A DNA stretch of 44,218 nt from assembly GCA_025361065.1 (NCBI GenBank), contig JANYAY010000083.1, positions 1 to 44,218 of the forward strand. The letters run 5' to 3'. The position numbers were made by a program, and so were the translations under genes. Shown here in pieces: positions 1 to 8,153 of the stretch. This stretch comes from Deltaproteobacteria bacterium. GTDB taxonomy: Bacteria; Desulfobacterota; Syntrophia; Syntrophales; Smithellaceae. The notes beneath the pieces were generated by a model. The model was given only the letters and a program-made list of their open reading frames with translations. It had not been told where the DNA came from and ran no database searches. How positions within the stretch are numbered: position 1 is the stretch's first letter; every line of letters starts with the position of its first letter.

Positions 1-356
1 TTTTATGGCCTAAGTTTGCCTGAAATCTTCCGACAAACATTATCGCTATGTCAAATGGCTCTTGCTTTTACTCCCGAACCAAATCCTATCTCTCTTTTCA
101 TTTATCCGTGCTAGTTTTCATAAAACTTTTGACACTACCTACTGACCTCCGACATTATAATGAAAGATGCATCACTCACCTGTATCTTGAAGCATTTGGA
201 CAAATATTGTTATTTAAATCTTTTTTGAAGGAATGGGGTTGGAAGTCGGTAAAGCTTCTAATACTTCTATACAGCTCCGCTCTCTGGCTTACATCTGCAT
301 GCATCCACAAAAAATAATCCATGTTTCTACAAGTAGTTATAATATGAAATTCCGTA
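1..356. other. AT-rich stretch with no supported gene
   Basis: I see no convincing gene. The short open frames on both strands lack recognisable motifs and plausible ribosome binding sites. The stretch is downstream of the minus-strand MarR-type gene, and the neighbouring gene probably lies beyond the window edge. No clear terminator hairpin was found. Confidence 0.4.
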
Positions 357-734
357 CTACAAAATATTATCCCGACCTTCAATTGGAAGATCGGAAGAAC
401 CAACTTCCTTTTTTAATTGCTGGATTTCTATTTCCAGCCTTTCGTATTCTTCTATCTTCCTCTTTAAGAACCGGTAGGTCGTTTTTGCTTTCTCTTCGAT
501 GCCCAGCGGGGTAAGAAAATACAAATAGGCGCTTTTATTGCTGGAATTTTTGAAGTTCTCTGCCTTAATCAAGCCCTTTTCAATCAAAGCCCTCATGAGA
601 AAGTTGATTTTCCCCAGGCTCAAGCCGAGACGCGAGGAAAGCTCCCTTTGAGTAAGTTTTGGATTCGCATCTATTTCCCGAAGAACCAGAAGGGATTCCT
701 CAGTTTCATGATTCTTTTTTTGTTGACTTGTCAT
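357..734 (-). CDS. MarR-family EPS-associated transcriptional regulator
   Basis: A 125-residue protein with a winged helix-turn-helix in its first two thirds. Helices run through '[19 protein letters not shown]', the recognition helix, and then '[12 protein letters not shown]' before the wing '[13 protein letters not shown]'. The C-terminal third is a charged coiled-coil-like helix ([20 protein letters not shown]) suited to dimerisation. This layout matches the short MarR-like regulators repeatedly found beside exopolysaccharide loci (EPS-associated MarR family). The gene sits at the edge of a large polysaccharide locus, so a role in controlling it is a reasonable inference. The ATG start has no strong Shine-Dalgarno. 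It lies 103 bp downstream of the YdcF-like gene on the same strand and may be co-transcribed. The effector and operator are unknown. Confidence 0.8.
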   Translation of the reverse strand: MTSQQKKNHETEESLLVLREIDANPKLTQRELSSRLGLSLGKINFLMRALIEKGLIKAENFKNSSNKSAYLYFLTPLGIEEKAKTTYRFLKRKIEEYERLEIEIQQLKKEVGSSDLPIEGRDNIL

Positions 735-837
735 AATAAACCGATGTGTTCACGACATGAACATGGCGAAATTTAATGAAATTATTACGGAAAGTCAAGG
801 AAAAACGCACAGACTTTATTAACAGAGGCAAACTTTT

Positions 838-1596
838 TCATACACCTTTTATTTCGTACCAGATTGATCCGACAAACTCTCTCAATGCTGTCGCTGTAGC
901 GCTTAATGCATCTGTTTGGGGGATGTATTGGAGAGCATTTCTCTTAGCAGATGCAGCATATGAATAAGATGCGGACAGCGGCACAACATTACGGAAATAT
1001 TTTTTAAATTCTCGTTCACTTCTCTTCATGTGATACCCAGAGGTGACAATTCCCACATAAAGGTTTTTGTTCACAAACATCTTGTTTAGTTCCACCGCAT
1101 GTTCCCATGTATTGTTCGATTTGGCGTCAATCCTGATCCTGTCTTTCGGTACACCTAAAGCTAATGCCATTTGCGCCAATACTTCGCCTTCCGGCATTTT
1201 AGCGGCTCCTTTCCCCGCACAGACAAAATACTTTGCCCCATATTTGTTGAACATTGCCACTCCATGAAGCAGTCGCGCCGCAGACGATTCCGAAGCAAAA
1301 GTGCTATTCAAGGCATTAATATCATAAGCACCTCCACTCAAAACAACAATTACATCAATCTTTTTCTCTGCCGGAGTTGGCGAGCGGAAATAATTTTTTT
1401 CCAGAGAGTAGGCCAGATAATTGGCAACAGGTGCAATGCTCAGACCATATAGCAAGAGAATAGCCAAACCTAAAATCAAAATGCCCGTCTTTTTTTTGCT
1501 GCCGGCAAAACAAAGAATCAGCGCAGCTAAAAGCAGAACAAAAATTATAAAAACCGGATCGACAAAAGATTTAAATACCAAATAAATATATTCCAT
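838..1596 (-). CDS. YdcF/ElyC-family (DUF218) membrane protein
   Basis: A 252-residue protein with two hydrophobic segments near the N-terminus (about residues 10-30 and 38-58), followed by a DUF218 domain. Family signatures visible are the strand-turn 'DVIVVLSGG', the 'ESSAARLLHG' helix, 'YFVCAGKG', 'LGVPKDRIRID', the 'SNNTWEHAVELNK' motif, and 'GIVTSGYHMKRS'. Members such as ElyC, SanA and YdcF are envelope-associated and have been linked to undecaprenyl-phosphate or cell-wall homeostasis; the biochemical reaction is not settled. The ATG is preceded by a good GAGGTG ribosome site 5-6 nt upstream. Its place next to polysaccharide genes fits a role in lipid-carrier or envelope polysaccharide metabolism. 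That role is an inference. Confidence 0.82.
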   Translation of the reverse strand: MEYIYLVFKSFVDPVFIIFVLLLAALILCFAGSKKKTGILILGLAILLLYGLSIAPVANYLAYSLEKNYFRSPTPAEKKIDVIVVLSGGAYDINALNSTFASESSAARLLHGVAMFNKYGAKYFVCAGKGAAKMPEGEVLAQMALALGVPKDRIRIDAKSNNTWEHAVELNKMFVNKNLYVGIVTSGYHMKRSEREFKKYFRNVVPLSASYSYAASAKRNALQYIPQTDALSATATALREFVGSIWYEIKGV

Positions 1597-1622
1597 TGAT
1601 CACCTCTAAATATAATATTTTG

Positions 1623-1824
1623 ACTGTCGCTGCTGACGCGGGATAGTTCGACTGGCCAATTCCGACTCGTGACCTCGCGTGACCTTCAGGTTATCAGGTT
1701 ATGCGCTACGCCCTGCATCCGCTGGGTTTCACTTTCGTAATTGGAGTCTCACTGCCGCCGCTGACGCGGGATAGTTCGACTGGCCAATTCCGCTGCGCTG
1801 CGCTTTCGTAATTGGAGTCTCACT
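1623..1824. repeat. Interleaved direct repeats in a 200-bp non-coding block
   Basis: A 42-bp unit at 1623-1664 recurs at 1751-1792 with two differences (its last 33 bp are identical). A 22-bp unit at 1732-1753 recurs exactly at 1803-1824. A 20-bp word at 1679-1698 recurs exactly at 2592-2611 in the next gap, and in degraded form near 43671-43700. The last repeat copy runs into the stop codon of the RelE-like toxin gene (1823-1825). No open frame explains the block. It is probably a non-autonomous repeat family. Confidence 0.75.
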
Positions 1825-2095
1825 AATAAACATCATCATGACTGTCAATATCAACTGGAATTATTTTGTTATCTTCAATTAAAAAATCCAGGGAAATACG
1901 ATATGAAATATTAATTGAAACGGAATATAATTCAGCCAATTTCCCGTGTAATTTATGTAATCGTAACGAAGGGTGGCTTGGATTAAGCTCTAATAATTTT
2001 AATGTTTTTTCGTATTGAGATATTAATTCAGGATGCTCCTTTATAGATCTTTTAGCTCGTTTTATACAACTATCGGTATATATTATTTCAGCCAC
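1823..2095 (-). CDS. RelE/ParE-superfamily toxin of a type II toxin-antitoxin pair
   Basis: A 90-residue protein with the compact RelE/ParE layout: a short first strand (AEIIYTDSCIKRAKR), two amphipathic helices (residues 15-37), then strands carrying 'HPSLRLHKLHGKLAELYSVSINISYRI' and the C-terminal 'IIPVDIDSHDDVY'. The 'L..KL.G.L..LYSV.I...YRI' pattern is characteristic of the YafQ/RelE-like mRNA interferase and ParE groups. The terminal D-H-D-x-V-Y is also typical. Its start overlaps the end of the upstream Phd-like gene by 8 bp, the usual antitoxin-then-toxin order. Whether it is a ribosome-dependent nuclease or a gyrase poison cannot be told from sequence alone. The stop codon is formed at the edge of a dispersed repeat. 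Confidence 0.78.
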   Translation of the reverse strand: MAEIIYTDSCIKRAKRSIKEHPELISQYEKTLKLLELNPSHPSLRLHKLHGKLAELYSVSINISYRISLDFLIEDNKIIPVDIDSHDDVY

Positions 2096-2345
2096 GAGTT
2101 ATTCTCTCAATATGTTTTTCCACCGACTCTTTAGTAAATTTCCCTTCCTTGATATCTCTTTTAGTTTCCAGTAAGGCCGTTTCCAATTCACATTCTCGTA
2201 AATAATTATATTTCTCGATGGGAAGGACAACATATTTATTCTTTCCCCTGACTGTTATAATTATTTCTGATCCATCGGCAGTCTCCCCATTTAAAATAGA
2301 AACACCCTTGGTTTTTAATTCATTTGCCGTAATTATTTGCGTCAT
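2088..2345 (-). CDS. Phd/YefM-like antitoxin
   Basis: An 85-residue protein beginning 'MTQIITANELKTKGVS', the typical N-terminal fold of Phd/YefM antitoxins. This is followed by 'EIIITVRGKNKYVVLPIEKYNYL', matching the conserved 'v..rGkp.avl.s.e.Y..L' strand-helix that dimerises and binds DNA. The C-terminal helix 'IKEGKFTKESVEKHIERI' would wrap around the toxin. An upstream in-frame TTG at 2354 would add three residues, but an AGGA about nine bases before the ATG favours the ATG at 2345. It overlaps the RelE-like toxin gene and probably autoregulates the pair, as is known for the family. Confidence 0.75.
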   Translation of the reverse strand: MTQIITANELKTKGVSILNGETADGSEIIITVRGKNKYVVLPIEKYNYLRECELETALLETKRDIKEGKFTKESVEKHIERITRG

Positions 2346-2724
2346 ACGGAACAATCCTTTTGATAGTTTTATTAAAAAAACTATTTACAGCACTATTTGT
2401 CAAGCGTGGTCTTTTCAACAAACTGCATAACCCCTGCACATAAGACCGTGCCACAATTAACTTTCGTCATTCCAGCATGCGCCGGATTATATTCCGGCGA
2501 AGCGCGATACGGAATCCAGTATGTTCAGAAAATATTCTGGTTCCCGACTTTCGTCGGAACGACGTCTTGATTCCGGTTCGTGTGCCCTCTTGTGACCTTC
2601 AGGTTATCAGGGTATTCACCGGCATGACAGCGTTGATGTTTCTATCTGCTATTGTGACACAGTCTCCTGGCTGAGGACATATAAGGATATTCTTCGCTAT
2701 TAATAGGGTTTTGCAAAAGACTCT
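2346..2724. repeat. Gene-free gap with a palindromic repeat element (about 2467-2563) and repeat words
   Basis: The element starts with a GTCATTCC arm at 2467 and ends with the near-inverse GGAACGAC at 2563. Internal arms around 'GGAATCCAG' and 'TTCTGGTTCCCGAC' pair. It resembles the palindromes near 29.4, 32.0 and 43.8-44.1 kb. Its CTTTCG (2548-2553) is uninterrupted, whereas the related copies at 31977, 43811 and 43970 carry an insertion at exactly that word. A stretch at 2573-2618 is an extended version of the reverse complement of 43741-43769. No gene seen. Confidence 0.7.
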
Positions 2725-3099
2725 TTACAACGTCAGTAAACGAATTTTTTCAATATAAACAAAATCTTTCTTATTGCCGGTGTAGAGCTTGAAACCCCGG
2801 TTTATCGAAGTTGCAGCAATCAGTGCATCCGGTATCTGCAACCCGTGGCTTTTTGCATATCGTTCAATTAACTCTGAGGCGGTAACCGATATTTCCTCGT
2901 TTATATGAAATATTTGAATTGATGAGAGGTGAAGTTTTATCTTCTTGAGTTCAGCCTTATTCAAGGCGCCGTAATAAAGTTCCATTGCCGTGACAACACT
3001 TATGGCTACTCTATCCAGACCTATTTTCTCTATCGCTTGAATGACTACTGGATTATTTTTAAGAGCTTCAATTATAATGTTCGTATCGCACAGAATCAT
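2725..3099 (-). CDS. vapC: VapC-like PIN-domain ribonuclease toxin
   Basis: A 124-residue PIN-domain protein, the normal VapC length. The acidic residues that bind the catalytic metal ions are visible: D5 in 'MILCDTNIIIEAL', E40 in 'VTAMELYYGAL', D91 in 'LQIPDALIAATSI', and D112 in 'TGNKKDF'. VapC toxins cleave RNA, most often tRNA or rRNA, when released from VapB. Its start is 6 bp after the end of the upstream antitoxin gene, as expected for one bicistronic unit. The target RNA cannot be predicted. Confidence 0.88.
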   Translation of the reverse strand: MILCDTNIIIEALKNNPVVIQAIEKIGLDRVAISVVTAMELYYGALNKAELKKIKLHLSSIQIFHINEEISVTASELIERYAKSHGLQIPDALIAATSINRGFKLYTGNKKDFVYIEKIRLLTL

Positions 3100-3105
3100 C
3101 TTTTT

Positions 3106-3312
3106 CTACCGCCATGCTTTTTGTCTGATATCCGCAAGCGTGATGTCCCGGTTTTCCCATATACCAAACAACTTCCTTAAATCGCCTTTTCTCGACACCG
3201 TTGATACTTCTTTTTCTTCGCTTTCAATATCAATAAAATTGATTTCATTCAAAAAGCTGACTAGCACGTTTTTTTTTGCATCATCTTTAATGTGAATAAC
3301 TATTCTTTGCAT
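3106..3312 (-). CDS. vapB: VapB-like antitoxin partner of the PIN toxin
   Basis: A 68-residue protein starting 'MQRIVIHIKDD'. The N-terminal half looks like a short strand-helix dimerisation unit. The C-terminal part, 'LFGIWENRDITLADIRQKAW', has the aromatic/acidic pattern seen in antitoxin tails that clamp a PIN-domain active site. The ATG at 3312 has an excellent GGAGGG four bases upstream; an in-frame TTG at 3324 would add four residues but lacks such a site. It precedes vapC by 6 bp. Sequence families of antitoxins are loose, so the pairing rests mostly on synteny and the tail motif. Confidence 0.75.
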   Translation of the reverse strand: MQRIVIHIKDDAKKNVLVSFLNEINFIDIESEEKEVSTVSRKGDLRKLFGIWENRDITLADIRQKAWR

Positions 3313-3443
3313 ATAACCCTCCAACCATTGTTGATTTGTACCATATTAAATCATAAATAACACGCCGAAAATGGCAGCGGTGACGTCAATGATATAATTA
3401 TCAATTAACCATTTTACTGCCGGTACAACTGGCATTTCTGGTT

Positions 3444-4403
3444 CTAACTGTATCGCTGATCGCGCTTAAAATGCCAAAACATTATCCGGGAATAAACAAC
3501 AAATTTTTGCCGGATTTTTTTAACCAAACCCAATGTGATACCAGTCATCACAAAGCCGGATAACCAATTAACCAACAATCGCCCAAAAATTATTCCACTG
3601 GCGCAAATGTAATAAGCACGGCTATGCCATTTGCTTAAGAATTGATAACGCGAGCGGTAAAACTCAATTCTCGATTGAGCATTATTGCCGATACTTTGGC
3701 CCTGCAGATGATAAATATAGGCATCCGGAATGTGATATGTTTTCCAGTCAGCTTGCTGCATGGCGTAAGCCAAATCGGTTTCTTCAAAAAAGAAAAAGTA
3801 GCGTTCATCAAAGACACCGGTTTCATCCAATGCTTTTTTCCGAATCATCATACAGGCGCCTATGGCCGAATCAACTTGCACAGGTTGGACATGATCGTAT
3901 CTTTTACTGGGAAATCGTTCGGGGAATAAATACTCCAAAAGGGAGGTATTGGTGGCCAATGTCAGCAAATTCGGAAATGACGCAATAGAATTTTGTTTAC
4001 TCCCGTCTGCATTTAAAAGTTGCCCGCAGACAATCGCGGCCTGAATATTTGTTTCACAAAAAGTCCATAATTTATTTACAGCTTTCGGCGTCAACAAGGC
4101 ATCTGTATTCAAAAGCAGGGCATATTTGCCTTTCATAACAGCAAAGGCTTGATTATTGGCCGCGCCAAAACCTTTATTTTCCTTATTGCAGATTTTGATT
4201 ACCTGAGGAAAATCCTGCTCGATCATTTCCTTAGAGCCGTCGGAAGAAGCATTATCAACAACAATAACTTCAAATAATAAATTATTAACAGTTTGATAGA
4301 CGGAGTTCAGACAGTTTTTCAAAAGGTCTTTTGTATTCCAGTTAACAATAATTATGGATACATCAATTTGATTGGATTGTTTTTCGTCATAGTGCTCTTT
4401 CAT
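3444..4403 (-). CDS. Family 2 glycosyltransferase (rhamnosyltransferase-like)
   Basis: A 319-residue GT-A enzyme. The N-terminal donor-binding strand is 'VSIIIVNWNTKDLL', followed by 'VIVVDNASSDGSKEMI', 'NKGFGAANNQAF' and the metal-binding 'LLLNTDALLTP', the pattern of WbbL-type inverting glycosyltransferases. Farther on, 'GACMMIRKKALDETGVFDER' and 'FFEETDLAYAM' are the acceptor and catalytic-base region. A hydrophobic C-terminal segment (about residues 255-290) suggests membrane association at the cytoplasmic face. It likely transfers a sugar from a nucleotide donor to a lipid-linked oligosaccharide. It lies 3 bp after the next GT2 gene, so the two are co-translated. The exact sugar is unknown. 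Confidence 0.85.
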   Translation of the reverse strand: MKEHYDEKQSNQIDVSIIIVNWNTKDLLKNCLNSVYQTVNNLLFEVIVVDNASSDGSKEMIEQDFPQVIKICNKENKGFGAANNQAFAVMKGKYALLLNTDALLTPKAVNKLWTFCETNIQAAIVCGQLLNADGSKQNSIASFPNLLTLATNTSLLEYLFPERFPSKRYDHVQPVQVDSAIGACMMIRKKALDETGVFDERYFFFFEETDLAYAMQQADWKTYHIPDAYIYHLQGQSIGNNAQSRIEFYRSRYQFLSKWHSRAYYICASGIIFGRLLVNWLSGFVMTGITLGLVKKIRQKFVVYSRIMFWHFKRDQRYS

Positions 4404-4406
4404 CGA

Positions 4407-5222
4407 TCAATTACCACCATTGTTGATTCTGGTAAGTTCGCTTAATTTGGCATATTTGAAAAATTTATTGACGGAATCGGTAACCGCCAGGGTCAGCCCG
4501 GGCATACCATCGAGGACACCCCCGCGCAGAAAATAATCCTGGAAGAAAGTAAAAAATGCCCGCAAAAAAGCAGTTCCGGTTGAAGATCGCTTCCCTTCTT
4601 TAAAAGCTTCCTTTGCCCCCAGTGTCGAATATTTGTCAATCTTTTGCAGAATCATGCCCAAACGGCTTTCCGTGAAATGTTCTATGGGAACATCCAGGGC
4701 GCCAACAAGACCGTCAACTTCGACGGCTTCATGAACAGTCGCCTTGGTCATTCGGCCTGATTTCATACGGAATAACCGGATAATCCGATCCGGCCACCAA
4801 CCGGCATGTTTGATCCAGCGGCCCTGAAAATAGTTTTTGCGAGGGAAACTAAATCCCGCTTCCCGAGTTCCGGGATTGGTGATAACGGTTTTTATAACTT
4901 CCGCTGTTTCCGGCGGAATTCGTTCGTCAGCATCCAGCACCAGAATCCATGGTTCAAGGCATTTATCGATCGCCAATTGCTTTTGCGGACCGAATCCCAA
5001 CCAGGCTTCTTCGTAAATTTCGCAACCAAACTCGGCGGCAATCTGCAATGTTGCATCAGTGCTGCCGGAATCAACAACGACAATTTGCCGGGCAAAAGCG
5101 ACGCTCTGCAAACATGCTCGCAGATTCTCTTCTTCATTCTTCGTAATAATTGCTATGGAAAGAGGAATCTTTTTCAAAAGATTATCCTTAAATACCGGCC
5201 TGATGGATTCTGATAATGTCAT
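4407..5222 (-). CDS. Family 2 glycosyltransferase, WaaE/KdtX-like
   Basis: A protein of 271 residues or fewer with an N-terminal GT-A domain: 'LSIAIITKNEEENLRACLQS', 'IVVVDSGSTDATLQIA', 'GFGPQKQLAID' and the DXD-type 'WILVLDADERIPPE'. The C-terminal half has the 'AGWWPDRIIRLFR', 'VHEAVEV' and 'FFTFFQDYFLRGGVLDGMPG' features of the WaaE/KdtX family, known for LPS-core glucosylation or related transfers. Start choice is open. The ATG at 5222 overlaps the upstream gene by 35 bp. A TTG at 5177 has an AAGGA seven bases upstream, avoids the overlap, and still keeps the whole first strand. Acts at the cytoplasmic membrane face. The donor is unknown. Confidence 0.85.
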   Translation of the reverse strand: MTLSESIRPVFKDNLLKKIPLSIAIITKNEEENLRACLQSVAFARQIVVVDSGSTDATLQIAAEFGCEIYEEAWLGFGPQKQLAIDKCLEPWILVLDADERIPPETAEVIKTVITNPGTREAGFSFPRKNYFQGRWIKHAGWWPDRIIRLFRMKSGRMTKATVHEAVEVDGLVGALDVPIEHFTESRLGMILQKIDKYSTLGAKEAFKEGKRSSTGTAFLRAFFTFFQDYFLRGGVLDGMPGLTLAVTDSVNKFFKYAKLSELTRINNGGN

Positions 5223-5841
5223 CTTTAACCTGCACGACCCAGTCCGGACGACGGACTGTTATAAAGTTTTTTACTTCCTCCACCGTAGGATAATTATTAT
5301 TCCCTGTAAACTCCCGGGCATCGTCAATGAGAATTACATGATGGGAAGCAAAATGATTTAGAAGTATATTCAACTCCTGAATGATGGGTGTTTCTACATT
5401 GCTTTTTCCAGTAACACCACCGGAATAATGGGCATCCAGCCAAAACAGGCAGGACTGTTTAATATCGGCGGCAATCGCTGACAAGACATTGCCGCTGTCA
5501 CCCTGGATAATGGTAACATTTGGATAAGCAGAGAATTTCTTTTGCGCCCTTATTGCCAGGGCCTGATCTACTTCCACTGAAATGATTCTGGAAAATGCAG
5601 GCAACATAGCATCAATCATTTCGCCCATAAATGTTCCGGTTTCGATTAAAGTATGCAGTTTGTATTTTTCTGCATATTCCTTAAGAATTTTCTGTTTAAC
5701 TATGTGGGGAGGCGGAACAGGCCTTCCTGCGAGTTTCCACAAAATTATTTTTTTCCGCGCACTGATAGCTTCTTTTATCTTTTTGTGAGTTTGATAAATT
5801 TTACTTTTTTTATCCATCTTTAACAATACTTTCCTGATCAT
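5188..5841 (-). CDS. SAM-methyltransferase-like protein of a polysaccharide locus
   Basis: A 217-residue protein. A basic N-terminal helix region (about 1-45) is followed by a Rossmann-like core. 'LIETGTFMGEMIDAM' resembles the glycine-rich SAM loop, 'IISVEVDQALAIRAQKKF' ends the second strand with an acidic residue, 'VTIIQGDSGNVL' is next, then 'CLFWLDAHYSGG' and 'HVILIDDAREF'. These fit class I methyltransferase topology, although the first loop lacks the full GxGxG. Related proteins occur in surface-polysaccharide clusters, but no substrate is known to me. It is the first gene of a three-gene minus-strand unit with two glycosyltransferases. ATG start with a weak ribosome site; an internal ATG at 5817 is an alternative. 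Confidence 0.65.
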   Translation of the reverse strand: MIRKVLLKMDKKSKIYQTHKKIKEAISARKKIILWKLAGRPVPPPHIVKQKILKEYAEKYKLHTLIETGTFMGEMIDAMLPAFSRIISVEVDQALAIRAQKKFSAYPNVTIIQGDSGNVLSAIAADIKQSCLFWLDAHYSGGVTGKSNVETPIIQELNILLNHFASHHVILIDDAREFTGNNNYPTVEEVKNFITVRRPDWVVQVKDDIIRIHQAGI

Positions 5842-5971
5842 CGTATCGATCTCTTGTATTTTGCGAACTAAACATAAATTTATTAATGGTGCAAATCATA
5901 ATCGTTATTTATAATGATTTTTTAATATCAACCTGATATGTAGCAAAATTATCAGAAACAGGATTGCAGCC
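5842..5971. promoter_or_regulatory. Divergent intergenic region, probable promoters both ways
   Basis: This 130-bp AT-rich gap separates a minus-strand transferase unit from the plus-strand O-antigen ligase gene, so it should hold promoters for both. An imperfect palindrome centred near 5906 (AATCAT at 5894-5899, ATGATT at 5914-5919) could be an operator. I could not assign -35/-10 boxes with confidence. Confidence 0.35.
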
Positions 5972-7252
5972 ATGACCAAAATATTTTCTTCTAATATAAC
6001 AGCAGTAAAAGAAGGTGGAAAAACAAAAAAGTTTTTCGCTGTTTTGACTGCTACGATTCCTCTTCTCATGGGTATATTTATATTTTTTAATCCCATCCCT
6101 CACACCACGGCCATTAAGGAATTTTGCTTTTACATTTCTTTATTGGTTTTAATGACACTGATTCTCTTCAGGAAGACTGCCTTCTCTCTGCGGTCGCCTC
6201 TATCCCTGCCGTTTGCCTTATTTTTTCTCTGGGGAATATTCGGCTTATTTTTCGCGCTTGATTTGACCAATAGTCTTCATGATCTGCGAGCGCATTTTTT
6301 GAAATATGTATTGATATATTATTTACTTGTCAATTACTTCGATACGGACAAAAAGCTGGAGATTCTTTCCTGGATAGTTATTGCTTCAGCAACAATATTT
6401 TCCTTAGGGACAATTATTGATTTTTATTTCATTGACGGGAATCCTTTTGCACGCAGATTAGGAGAAACTTTTTTAGAGATTCATACCGATTACATCGGTT
6501 TTATTTTAATTTTTGCCTTGACCCTGACCTTACATAAATTATTTCATAACAAATCAATAATTATTAAATCATTATTGTTTGTGAGTTCCCTTGTCTTGTG
6601 TTTAACAACTCTGCTGACCCAATCCAGAGGTTCTTTAATTGCACTTTTTATTGCAATAATTATTTTATCCTGCCTCAACAAAAAAATACTAATCTTTATG
6701 ATTATAACAATTTTGCTGGTAATTATTATCCCCGGCTTTAAAGAAAGAATAAACGTTAATGCAATATTGCAGAATGAAAGAGTTCAAATGAACGCTCTGA
6801 CAATGGAAATAATTAAATCCTATCCCGTAACCGGCATCGGATTCGGCATGCAAATTTACGGGAACAAAAATTTTGTTGATTTAAAAGAGTTTGACAGCAG
6901 ATTGCCGAAAAAATACCAGGGAGGAGTGGGGGGAATGTTTATCGGCTCACCTCATAATACATTATTAGATATTGCAGTTCGGACGGGCATCATCGGTCTT
7001 ATCTTGTTTTTGAGTATTGTCCTGTCTGCAATATGGATGCTTTGGAAGGCAGAAAAATCGGCCCGGAATGAATATTTCCGATCCTGGATTATCTGCGCTT
7101 TTGCCGCTATTGTATCCTTTATGGTTGCAGCATTATTTGCCGATACTGCTTTCGGTCCGCAGGCTATTGTTTTTTATACAATCCTGGCCATTATTACTAT
7201 TTTATATAATATAACAACGGGGCCGAACAAATCGGAAAACAGCGCAGTTTAA
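5972..7252 (+). CDS. O-antigen ligase/polymerase family membrane protein (WaaL-like)
   Basis: A 426-residue protein with about ten to twelve hydrophobic segments along its length. Typical O-antigen ligase/Wzy signatures are present: 'TLLTQSRGSLIALF' with the conserved arginine, 'YPVTGIGFGMQIYG' at the start of the large periplasmic loop, and 'GSPHNTLLDIAVRTGIIGL' with the key histidine. The family either joins polymerised O-polysaccharide to lipid A core or polymerises or ligates other undecaprenyl-linked glycans at the periplasmic face; the sequence does not separate these. An AGGA lies about nine bases before the ATG. It is the only plus-strand gene among minus-strand neighbours here and ends 25 bp from the convergent FkbM gene. 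Confidence 0.86.
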   Translation: MTKIFSSNITAVKEGGKTKKFFAVLTATIPLLMGIFIFFNPIPHTTAIKEFCFYISLLVLMTLILFRKTAFSLRSPLSLPFALFFLWGIFGLFFALDLTNSLHDLRAHFLKYVLIYYLLVNYFDTDKKLEILSWIVIASATIFSLGTIIDFYFIDGNPFARRLGETFLEIHTDYIGFILIFALTLTLHKLFHNKSIIIKSLLFVSSLVLCLTTLLTQSRGSLIALFIAIIILSCLNKKILIFMIITILLVIIIPGFKERINVNAILQNERVQMNALTMEIIKSYPVTGIGFGMQIYGNKNFVDLKEFDSRLPKKYQGGVGGMFIGSPHNTLLDIAVRTGIIGLILFLSIVLSAIWMLWKAEKSARNEYFRSWIICAFAAIVSFMVAALFADTAFGPQAIVFYTILAIITILYNITTGPNKSENSAV

Positions 7253-7277
7253 TCTGGGGAATATAACTTTGCGGGCT

Positions 7278-8048
7278 TTACTTGCGCCGCCAGGCCCAGA
7301 GCATGCCCACCGGCCGGCGGCGGGTATAAAAAGCGTGCTTGCGGAAAAAAGCCTCCAGCGCATCAATGTTCTGGTTTTCTTTCTCACCACGATGCACTTC
7401 CATGGCTATTTGATCTATACGTTGCAGATATTCAGCAGGGCAGTTATACAATATGGCGTATTCCGCTCCTTCACAGTCCATTTTCAACAGATCGCATTTT
7501 TTAATATCGTTTTCGTCCATCACTGTTTGCAGTGAAATGCACGATACTCTTATGGCCTTTTCCTCAACATTCGCCGGCTTAAATATCGTTGCACTGGTAG
7601 TAAAGGAATCGCTCGTATCGAATGACAAACTGATTTCGCCGTTCGTTCCGGCCACAGCCTGCGGATAGCATTTTATAGATTGAGAGCTGTTCAGATCACA
7701 ATGACGTTGTAGCTGCTTATAATTCACCGGCACCGGCTCATAAGCAAATATCCGGGCCTGAGGAAACTTTGCTGCGGCAAATAACGAAAAATAACCGGCA
7801 TTAGCGCCGATATCAACTACCGTTGCCCCCGGGGAAATATTACGTTCCAGACCGGCCAGATAACATTCATCCATGAAAATTTCTTTGAATGTTTGCACAA
7901 GTCTTACAGGAACTTCCACAGTAACACCGTTGCGCGTGACAAAAACCAGCAAATCGGCGTCGGCAAACCCATATTTATAAGCAAGGTAGAGCCACCAGTT
8001 ATCAAAAGTCTTTAATAAATTATAATATCTGCTCATAGTCACATCCAT
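7278..8048 (-). CDS. FkbM-family methyltransferase
   Basis: A 256-residue protein with the FkbM domain from about residue 70. The SAM loop is 'VVDIGANAGYFSLFAAAKF', the adenosine-binding acid is in 'RIFAYEPVPVNYKQL', and the later family motif is 'CDLLKMDCEGAEYAIL'. FkbM enzymes are O-methyltransferases, often acting on sugars of surface polysaccharides. Two ATG codons (8048 and 8036) are possible starts; the second has a GGA about seven bases upstream. It converges on the O-antigen ligase gene and diverges from the GT4 gene, so it is probably transcribed alone. It most likely caps or decorates the polysaccharide made by the surrounding transferases (inference). Confidence 0.85.
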   Translation of the reverse strand: MDVTMSRYYNLLKTFDNWWLYLAYKYGFADADLLVFVTRNGVTVEVPVRLVQTFKEIFMDECYLAGLERNISPGATVVDIGANAGYFSLFAAAKFPQARIFAYEPVPVNYKQLQRHCDLNSSQSIKCYPQAVAGTNGEISLSFDTSDSFTTSATIFKPANVEEKAIRVSCISLQTVMDENDIKKCDLLKMDCEGAEYAILYNCPAEYLQRIDQIAMEVHRGEKENQNIDALEAFFRKHAFYTRRRPVGMLWAWRRK

Positions 8049-8153
8049 TTCCGTATTTTCGATACCATATCCGGCAACTTATTAAAACATGATTTTTTCC
8101 ATTTTCTATGTTAGAGCTATTTTCCAAAAAAACAGCTGAATGAACTTTATTTT

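Noticed and set aside
48-317. Plus-strand frame of 89 codons at the left end
   Set aside because: No ribosome site or family resemblance; overlapping frames in other phases are equally long.
1623-1824. Possible CRISPR array
   Set aside because: Only two copies of each repeat, unequal and interleaved spacing, no cas genes nearby.
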